Of a DNA stretch of 5,101 nucleotides, positions 1 to 4,135 are shown in pieces (position 1 is the stretch's first letter; every line of letters begins with the position of its first letter). The translations under genes and the position numbers were made by a program. This DNA comes from an uncultured Collinsella sp. (lineage in GTDB: Bacteria > Actinomycetota > Coriobacteriia > Coriobacteriales > Coriobacteriaceae). Under the pieces are notes generated by a model. The model saw only the letters and a program-made list of their open reading frames with translations. It ran no database searches and was not told the DNA's origin. The DNA lies in contig CAADVJ010000093.1 in assembly GCA_900752475.1 (NCBI GenBank), forward strand, positions 1 to 5,101. The letters run 5' to 3'.

Positions 1-1
1 C

Positions 2-331
2 GGCTCGCTTCCTTACGGCGCTCAGCGGCGTCTGGGAATCGTCCGCGCGCTTGCCACCAACCCCAAGCTGCTGCTGCTCGACGAGCCTGCCGCCGGCATG
101 AACCCGTCCGAGACCGCAGAGCTCATGGAGAATATCGTCAAGATCCGCGACACCTTCGGCATCGCCATCATGCTTATCGAGCATGATATGTCGCTCGTCA
201 TGAACATCTGCGAGGGCATCTGCGTGCTTAACTTTGGTAAGGTTATCGCCAAGGGCACGGCAGAGGAAATCCAGAACAACGACGCCGTTATCGAGGCATA
301 TCTGGGTAAGCAGGATAAGGGGGAGAACTAA
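2..331 (+). CDS. livG: LivG, branched-chain amino acid ABC transporter ATP-binding protein (C-terminal part)
   Basis: This is the C-terminal 109 residues of an ABC ATPase; the N-terminal half with Walker A lies before the window. LivG pairs with LivF on the inner face of the membrane and powers import of leucine, isoleucine and valine through the LivH/LivM permeases. Visible in order are the signature helix LPYGAQRRLGIVRALAT (partial residues 3-19, replacing the generic LSGGQ), Walker B LLLLDEP (23-29), the D-loop region AAGMNP and the switch histidine in IEHDM (H61). The tail ends in EAYLGKQ, as LivG proteins do. The combination YG.QRRL, DEPAAGMNP and IEHDM separates LivG from other ABC ATPases. 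The Pro and Ala in the signature look odd against the generic motif, but LivG proteins normally diverge there (E. coli has LAYGQQ), so no defect is implied. The stop codon touches the livF start (TAAATG), which shows a shared operon. Confidence 0.93.
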   Translation, partial: GSLPYGAQRRLGIVRALATNPKLLLLDEPAAGMNPSETAELMENIVKIRDTFGIAIMLIEHDMSLVMNICEGICVLNFGKVIAKGTAEEIQNNDAVIEAYLGKQDKGEN

Positions 332-1045
332 ATGGCAGAGCCGATGCTTTCCGTCTACAACATCAACGTCTGGTACGGCGCCATCCACGCCATCAAGGAC
401 ATCTCCTTTAACGTTAACGAGGGCGAGATCGTGGCCTTGATTGGTGCCAACGGTGCCGGCAAGTCCACAACGCTCAAGACCGTCTCGGGCCTGCTGCGCT
501 CCAAGACCGGCTCCATCAAGTTTATGGGCGAGGACATTACCCATACGCCCGCTGATAAGCTGGTTGGTAAGGGCCTGGCTCAGGTTCCCGAGGGTCGTCG
601 CGCCTTTTTGCAGATGACGGTTGAGGAGAACCTGGAGATGGGCGCCTATACGCAGCCCAAGTCTACGGTGGCTCCGGGCCTGGAGCGCGTCTACGAGCAG
701 TTCCCGCGCCTGAAGGAACGTCGTCGCCAGGTCGCCGGCACCCTTTCAGGCGGCGAGCAGCAGATGCTCGTTATGGGGCGCGCCCTTATGAGTAACCCCA
801 AACTGCTTATGCTCGACGAACCTTCCATGGGCCTGGCACCGATTCTGATCGAACAGATCTTCCAGATTGTCGAGGACCTGCACAAGGCCGGCGCCACGGT
901 GCTTCTGGTCGAGCAAAACGCGCAGATGGCTCTTTCCATCGCCACACGCGGTTACGTGCTCGAGACCGGCAAGATCACCATGACCGGCACTGGTCAAGAG
1001 CTGCTGCACGACGACAACGTCCGCAAAGCTTACTTGGGCGGTTAG
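332..1045 (+). CDS. livF: LivF, branched-chain amino acid ABC transporter ATP-binding protein
   Basis: This is a complete 237-residue ABC ATPase, the usual LivF length, and the second ATPase of the LivFGHMJ/K-type importer. Motifs seen: Walker A GANGAGKST (residues 38-46), Q-loop Gln84 in AQVPEGRR, signature LSGGEQQM (138-145), Walker B LLMLDEP (158-164) and D-loop SMGLAP (165-170). The switch position reads LLVEQN, with Gln195 where most ABC ATPases have His; this is the normal LivF form. VPEGRR and the C-terminal AYLGG are further LivF hallmarks. The ATG follows the livG stop directly, with a strong ribosome binding site AAGGGGGAG at 317-325 inside the livG end, so the two are co-translated. 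livF appears to be the last gene of the operon, because hairpins and a terminator follow at 1051-1188. The binding protein and permeases presumably lie upstream, outside the window. Confidence 0.97.
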   Translation: MAEPMLSVYNINVWYGAIHAIKDISFNVNEGEIVALIGANGAGKSTTLKTVSGLLRSKTGSIKFMGEDITHTPADKLVGKGLAQVPEGRRAFLQMTVEENLEMGAYTQPKSTVAPGLERVYEQFPRLKERRRQVAGTLSGGEQQMLVMGRALMSNPKLLMLDEPSMGLAPILIEQIFQIVEDLHKAGATVLLVEQNAQMALSIATRGYVLETGKITMTGTGQELLHDDNVRKAYLGG

Positions 1046-1050
1046 GCGGT

Positions 1051-1074
1051 TCCGCCGTTCTACCGAACGGCGGA
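1051..1074 (+). terminator. Perfect 10-bp hairpin just after livF
   Basis: TCCGCCGTTC (1051-1060) and GAACGGCGGA (1065-1074) are exact reverse complements around a TACC loop, starting 5 nt after the livF stop. No T-run follows, so it is not a textbook intrinsic terminator. It may protect the 3' end of the liv mRNA from exonucleases or act together with the stronger hairpin downstream. The structure is certain; its role is inferred. Confidence 0.5.
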
Positions 1075-1088
1075 CCAGTCGACGCTGC

Positions 1089-1188
1089 GCGGGCACCAGA
1101 GCGACAGCTTGTCATTCAAAGAGGGCGGCATGACCAGAAGGTCTATGCCGCCCTCTTTTCATGCCAATCTGTTCGCTCTGGTGCCCGC
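1089..1188. repeat. Long nested inverted repeat (100-nt hairpin) downstream of livF
   Basis: Outer arms 1089-1107 and 1169-1188 are complementary over 19 bp with one extra T in the right arm. Inside them, equal 10-nt stretches (1108-1117 and 1159-1168) still pair at 6 of 10 positions: 1109-1111 with 1165-1167, and 1113-1115 with 1161-1163. Then comes a perfect 14-bp stem (1118-1131 with 1145-1158) and a 4-bp top, GACC/GGTC, with an AGAA loop and one bulged T. In total about 43 pairs form in 100 nt. The core acts as a terminator (separate entry). The almost symmetrical outer arms are far longer than termination needs. It could be a miniature inverted-repeat element, an extended 3'-stabilising structure or a double-stranded RNase target. 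Confidence 0.8.
1118..1159 (+). terminator. Intrinsic terminator of the liv operon
   Basis: A perfect 14-bp GC-rich stem (arms 1118-1131 and 1145-1158, core GAGGGCGGCAT/ATGCCGCCCTC) is capped by an AGAA loop and runs into TCTTTTC. The left arm starts with AAA, so the same element could also work for transcripts from the opposite strand. It lies about 70 nt after the livF stop and about 180 nt before the CutC gene, so it should separate the two units. Confidence 0.85.
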
Positions 1189-1228
1189 TCGCTGTCCGTC
1201 CTCTGCCTGCGGCGTTGGAGGTAGTCGT

Positions 1229-1252
1229 TGGGGACGTTTTCCTTCGTCCCCA
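1229..1252. repeat. Intergenic palindrome TGGGGACG / CGTCCCCA
   Basis: TGGGGACG (1229-1236) and CGTCCCCA (1245-1252) form a perfect 8-bp stem with the pyrimidine loop TTTTCCTT. It stands alone between the liv terminator and the CutC gene, and no T-run follows immediately. The shape resembles REP-type palindromes built on GGGGAC...GTCCCC, but only one copy is in the window, so membership of a dispersed family is inferred. A role in the 5' leader of the CutC transcript is also possible if transcription starts upstream of it. The rest of the gap, 1253-1339, shows only weak promoter-like sequence (for example TTTAAA at 1286-1291), which I do not call. Confidence 0.55.
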
Positions 1253-1339
1253 CCAAATCATTTTGCTCTGTCATGCGGGTTGGTTTTTAAAGTGCGACAA
1301 TGCCGTGTGGAAATAGAAATGTCATCTGGGGGTCTATCT

Positions 1340-2017
1340 ATGGTGTACGAGTTTTGTGCCGAGAACTTTGAGCGGGTGCCGGCGGCTATCGATGCCGGTG
1401 CAAGGCGTATCGAGCTGTGCGACAACCTTGCCGTTGGTGGCACCACGCCTTCGGCCGGCGTTATCAGCGCTACGACCAACTATGTCCACGAGCACGATGC
1501 ACGGGTGATGTGCATGATTCGCCCGCGTGGCGGCGACTTTCACTACGACCAGGACGAGCTGCGTATGATGGAGATGGACCTGGGCCTTGCCGTAAGCGCC
1601 GGCGTTGACGGCTTGGTCTTTGGCTGCTGCAAGCCCTGCGCTGGCGGATGGGCGCTCGACGAACTTACGCTTGGCGCCCTCGTGATGGCTGCGGGCTGCG
1701 CGACCGAGGAATGTAAGCGTGAGCCCATCGACATCACCTTCCACATGGCATTTGACCAGCTCTCGCCCGAGGCTCAGCTCGATGCGATTGATACACTTGC
1801 CGACTGCGGCGTTACGCGCATCCTCACGCATGGCGGCGCTGCCGGTACGTCGATCGAGGATAATTTCGATCACCTGGCTCGTTTAATCGAGTATGCGGGT
1901 GATCGTTTGACCATCCTTCCCGGCGGCGGCATCACTACGGCAAATCGCGACGCGGTCGCGGCGGCGCTAGACGTCTCCGAGCTCCATGGCACCAAGATCG
2001 TGCCGCTGGAGGTATAA
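1340..2017 (+). CDS. cutC: CutC-family protein (copper homeostasis protein family)
   Basis: This is a 225-residue TIM-barrel protein of the CutC family. The family was named for copper tolerance in E. coli and is presumed cytosolic; its true biochemical activity is unsettled. Family motifs in order: AGARRIELCDNLAVGGTTPS (residues 19-38), MIRPRGGDF (59-67), VFGCC (93-97), TFHMAFD (133-139), ILTHGG (161-166), LPGGGI (193-198) and ELHGT (214-218). TFHMAFD has Met136 where most CutC proteins I know carry Arg (TFHRAFD). It is slightly shorter than E. coli CutC (about 248). The start at 1340 is chosen because the barrel strand begins there (VYEFCAENF) and GGGGG at 1328-1332 sits 7 nt upstream. An in-frame ATG at 1319 would add seven residues. 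The open frame continues to 1109 but would cross the terminator and shows no homology, so that extension is rejected. The stop lies 3 nt before the next gene. Confidence 0.93.
   Translation: MVYEFCAENFERVPAAIDAGARRIELCDNLAVGGTTPSAGVISATTNYVHEHDARVMCMIRPRGGDFHYDQDELRMMEMDLGLAVSAGVDGLVFGCCKPCAGGWALDELTLGALVMAAGCATEECKREPIDITFHMAFDQLSPEAQLDAIDTLADCGVTRILTHGGAAGTSIEDNFDHLARLIEYAGDRLTILPGGGITTANRDAVAAALDVSELHGTKIVPLEV
2008..2012 (+). promoter_or_regulatory. Ribosome binding site fixing the GTG start at 2021
   Basis: GGAGG lies within the last sense codons of the CutC gene, 8 nt before GTG at 2021. It supports a GTG start for the GalT-like gene and tight translational coupling of the pair. The next in-frame methionine codon comes far too late, after the zinc-binding CPFC motif. 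Confidence 0.8.
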
Positions 2018-2020
2018 CCC

Positions 2021-2818
2021 GTGGCGCTGGTATTCGATGTTCAGCAGGCGAGCGGCAAGCCCGACGACAACCGTCGCCCCGGTACCGCGTGTCCCTTTTG
2101 CAACACGGAGGGGCTCACCAACATCATCCAGCGCGACGGTGACTGCATCTGGCTCGAGAATAAGTTCAAGACCCTGCGCGCCACCCGTCAAACCGTGCTG
2201 ATCGAGTCGGCCGATCACGATGCCGACCTGGTGACCTATAAGCCGGATGAACTCCACCATGTGATGAGGTTTGCTCTGGATTGCTGGCAGCAGATGATCG
2301 ATTCGCAGCAGTATCGAAGCGTGCTCATGTACAAGAACAAGGGTCCGCTTTCGGGCGGCAGCCTCGTCCATCCACACATGCAGATTGTGGGCTTGGAACA
2401 GGAGGACGGCTATGCGGCGCTGACCTCAGCCAACTTTGAAGGCATCGATGTTTGGCAGAGGGGAAGGGTTGCGGTCAACATCTCAACCGAACCGATTATG
2501 GGGTTCTTTGAGGTCAATGTTTCAGCCCCGCAGGGAATCGCTGCCAGCGATGACACGAGAGACCAAGCCGAGGCGGATCTCTTCGCCGATGCGATTCAGG
2601 TAGCTCTGCGCTATATCCTGAACGAGCACCATGGTGGTCGCGCAGAGTCGTACAACTTGTTCTTCTATCACCTGGGCGGTCGGACCATTGCCAAGGCGCT
2701 GCCACGTTGGGTGGTATCACCCTACTTTGTGGGCTATCGTCTGGCCCAGGTCAATGCCGAGACGACGCTCGATATCGATGCTGAGCGCCTACGCGCGCAT
2801 CTGGAAACGCTCGCGTAG
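2021..2818 (+). CDS. GalT-like nucleotidyl/uridylyltransferase of the HIT superfamily (DUF4931-like)
   Basis: The 265-residue product resembles galactose-1-phosphate uridylyltransferase (GalT) but is much shorter (E. coli GalT is about 348). GalT moves UMP between sugar phosphates through a uridylyl-histidine intermediate. The key residues are visible: zinc knuckle CPFC (C24, C27), ADH (H65, matching the third GalT zinc ligand in SPDH) and HPHMQ (residues 117-121), where H117 would be the fourth zinc ligand, H119 the nucleophile and Q121 the active-site Gln. The C-terminal PRWVVSPYFVGYRL (228-241) matches the GalT second-domain ending around F.VGYE. So a small but apparently intact enzyme is likely; the true substrate is unknown, and GalT of the Leloir pathway should not be assumed. 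The best family match from memory is DUF4931-type proteins. It starts at GTG 3 nt after the CutC-family gene and is probably co-transcribed with it. No Leloir genes are in the window. Confidence 0.82.
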   Translation: MALVFDVQQASGKPDDNRRPGTACPFCNTEGLTNIIQRDGDCIWLENKFKTLRATRQTVLIESADHDADLVTYKPDELHHVMRFALDCWQQMIDSQQYRSVLMYKNKGPLSGGSLVHPHMQIVGLEQEDGYAALTSANFEGIDVWQRGRVAVNISTEPIMGFFEVNVSAPQGIAASDDTRDQAEADLFADAIQVALRYILNEHHGGRAESYNLFFYHLGGRTIAKALPRWVVSPYFVGYRLAQVNAETTLDIDAERLRAHLETLA

Positions 2819-2829
2819 CAAGGCGAGCG
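2808..2829. terminator. Weak hairpin between convergent genes
   Basis: CGCTCGC (2808-2814) pairs with GCGAGCG (2823-2829) around an 8-nt loop that contains the stop codon of the GalT-like gene. On the minus strand the stem is followed by TTT, so it might help end the transporter transcript. On the plus strand there is no T-run. Both transcription units must end in this short convergent gap, and this is the only stem I found there. Confidence 0.35.
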
Positions 2830-2848
2830 CCTGCGTAATGCGGACAGT

Positions 2849-3847
2849 CTAGCGTGCCATGGCGTCGCGACCGGCCTTGACCCGCTTGCGCTGTTTGGCG
2901 CGCTCCTCGCCGGTTAGGCGCTCAAAGAGATGTCCGATAATCGAGGCGAGTACCTGCTGAAACAGCGTGCCGCACATGACGGGGAACACGACCTCGCCGG
3001 GAAAATACTGTGTGGCGATGACGGCGCCCGAAGAGATATTGCGCATACCGCAGGTAAAGCACATGGTGGTCGTCTCGCTATACGGCAGATGCAGGGCATG
3101 TGCGACCAGGATGCCGATGATAAAGCCACTGATGGCGAACACCAGGATAAAGAGGGCGACTTCCAAGCGCTCAACATTCATGTGCAGCACGTACTCGCTC
3201 ATGGCGGTGGAGTTGGACGCGATAACACCCATCATCATGAACTTGCAGGCGGGCGAAAGCGCGGGGGAGAGTTTCTCATGACCCCAGCCGCGCGTGAGTT
3301 CGTTAATGACGATACCGAGCACGGCGGGTATGGCGATCATAAAGGCCATGTTCTGCATCATGCTCGGCACGTCGATTGAGACGGTGGCGCCCAGCAGGAG
3401 CTTGAGCGTAAGAGGAATCGTCACAGGTGAGATGACCGAGGACGTCAGGATGATGGTGAGCGCGAGCGGGCCGTTGCCGCCGAACATGCTGATCCACATA
3501 AAAGCGGTGACGGCCACGGGCACGCTGTACTCGAGCACGATGCCGCAGACAAGGTTGGGGTTGGAGCCAAAGAAGAGTGACCCCATGGCATACGCCGCGA
3601 TGGGAATAAGCACTGCCGAGACCAGCAACGCCAGAATCAGGTGCAGCGGACGGTGGAACACCTCGGCTACCTGGTGAAAGGTGTTGCTGAGCGCACCCTG
3701 AAACGTCATAAAGGCGAAGAGGGCGGGAACAATGGGCTTGAGCACGCCGATCTGCTGGGGAAAGAGCACGCCGAGCGCCACGCAAATCGGAACGATGATC
3801 TGCATATGCCCCGCGAGGAACTTTCCCAGTCCAGCCCATTGCTTCAT
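2849..3847 (-). CDS. Bile acid:sodium symporter (BASS) family membrane transporter
   Basis: This is a 332-residue, highly hydrophobic protein with about ten membrane segments (roughly residues 15-30, 35-52, 68-89, 98-120, 125-150, 165-183, 203-216, 229-250, 262-281, 285-306) and a basic cytoplasmic tail (RAKQRKRVKAGR). Length and layout match the SBF/BASS fold, which moves bile acids or other organic anions with sodium. Supporting motifs are ALFAFMTFQGAL (42-53), the core stretch EYSVPVAVTAFMW (106-118) and CGMRNISSGAVIA (266-278), the equivalent of the crossover helix E.GMQN segment in characterised members. The Glu two residues before that glycine in the bacterial ASBT structures is Thr265 here, so sodium use and substrate may differ. 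Bile acid is an attractive substrate for a gut organism but is not shown. The ATG has AGGGAG 11 nt upstream (3859-3864 on the complement). It is divergent from recJ and convergent with the GalT-like gene, so it is probably monocistronic. Confidence 0.88.
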   Translation of the reverse strand: MKQWAGLGKFLAGHMQIIVPICVALGVLFPQQIGVLKPIVPALFAFMTFQGALSNTFHQVAEVFHRPLHLILALLVSAVLIPIAAYAMGSLFFGSNPNLVCGIVLEYSVPVAVTAFMWISMFGGNGPLALTIILTSSVISPVTIPLTLKLLLGATVSIDVPSMMQNMAFMIAIPAVLGIVINELTRGWGHEKLSPALSPACKFMMMGVIASNSTAMSEYVLHMNVERLEVALFILVFAISGFIIGILVAHALHLPYSETTTMCFTCGMRNISSGAVIATQYFPGEVVFPVMCGTLFQQVLASIIGHLFERLTGEERAKQRKRVKAGRDAMAR

Positions 3848-3967
3848 ATGTCCCGTGACTCCCTTTATCCGCGAACTCGTTTGTATGGATATGCTAGACG
3901 CTCGTATGCGTCCGTGCGGCTGAAACGCTCGATTATTTCGAGGCCATTACCGCCATCGTTTGTCGAA

Positions 3968-3987
3968 ACCGCGGCGCACCGCGGCGT
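3968..3987. repeat. Two tandem 10-nt GC-rich units upstream of the recJ promoter
   Basis: ACCGCGGCGC and ACCGCGGCGT lie head to tail, and each contains the palindrome CCGCGG. The 10-nt period places both on the same face of the helix, ending about 20 nt before the TATAAT box at 4008. This is a possible binding site, but in GC-rich DNA it may be chance. Confidence 0.35.
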
Positions 3988-4007
3988 TTTGCGTCCGCGC
4001 TGCACGG

Positions 4008-4013
4008 TATAAT
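4008..4013 (+). promoter_or_regulatory. Promoter -10 box for the recJ transcript
   Basis: A perfect TATAAT followed by AAAT stands in otherwise GC-rich DNA, 57 nt before the leader ORF start and 109 nt before recJ. Transcription would start near 4020, giving a leader of about 100 nt ahead of recJ. The -35 region is poor: TTTTGC at 3987-3992 is the nearest candidate, with a short 15-nt spacer. Promoter strength or activator dependence cannot be read from this. Confidence 0.65.
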
Positions 4014-4069
4014 AAATCCGTTCAACAGATCTGCCTGCCGAAGCGGGTATACACAGAGGACTCATCGCT

Positions 4070-4135
4070 ATGAACCGTGAGAGGTATCGCGGCGGCCTGC
4101 CCCTATCAGGGGTGGGTGCCTATGTCATCGCTTAA
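4070..4135 (+). CDS. Possible 21-residue leader peptide overlapping the recJ start
   Basis: A short ORF begins at ATG 4070 and ends at TAA 4133-4135, overlapping the first 14 nt of recJ in a different frame. It has a good ribosome binding site, AGAGGA at 4055-4060, 9 nt before the ATG, which is as good as or better than that of recJ. The peptide begins MNRERYRGG and ends GAYVIA; I recognise no domain, and it is too short for a fold. Its position, and the hairpin at 4095-4117 within it, suggest that its translation serves to open the recJ start region. An alternative is that a one-base change separates this ATG from the recJ frame and that the original recJ start was here. It could also be untranslated chance sequence. 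Confidence 0.45.
   Translation: MNRERYRGGLPLSGVGAYVIA
4095..4117 (+). promoter_or_regulatory. Hairpin sequestering the recJ ribosome binding site
   Basis: CCCCT (4100-4104) pairs perfectly with AGGGG (4108-4112) around an ATC loop. The stem extends outward through 4095-4099 with 4113-4117 by two G-C pairs and three G-U pairs. The right arm AGGGG is the recJ Shine-Dalgarno sequence, 9 nt before ATG 4122, so the folded RNA should hinder recJ initiation. The hairpin lies wholly inside the leader ORF, and ribosomes translating that ORF would melt it. The base pairing is seen directly; the regulatory effect is inferred. Confidence 0.6.

Noticed and set aside
8..22. Unusual ABC signature LPYGA in LivG
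   Set aside because: LivG proteins regularly diverge from LSGGQ at these positions, so it does not mark loss of function.
913..918. Gln in place of the switch histidine in LivF as a possible defect
   Set aside because: VEQN at this site is the normal form in LivF proteins, including that of E. coli.
1109..1339. Upstream extension of the CutC open frame to ATG 1109
   Set aside because: It would translate through the terminator hairpin and the 1229-1252 palindrome, shows no CutC similarity, and a better start with a ribosome binding site lies at 1340.
2930..3379. 149-residue plus-strand frame opposite the transporter gene
   Set aside because: Low-complexity His/Gly/Asp-rich translation typical of the complement of a membrane-protein gene; the minus strand encodes a clear BASS protein.
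3872..3883. CGAAC-TC-GTTTG, resembling a LexA/SOS box near recJ
   Set aside because: The half-sites are separated by 2 nt instead of the 4 nt of the Gram-positive box, the right half is imperfect, and it lies nearer the transporter start than the recJ promoter.
3865..4065. 66-residue open frame on the minus strand in the divergent gap
   Set aside because: No recognisable domain or convincing ribosome binding site, and it covers the promoter region of both flanking genes; most likely chance in GC-rich DNA.
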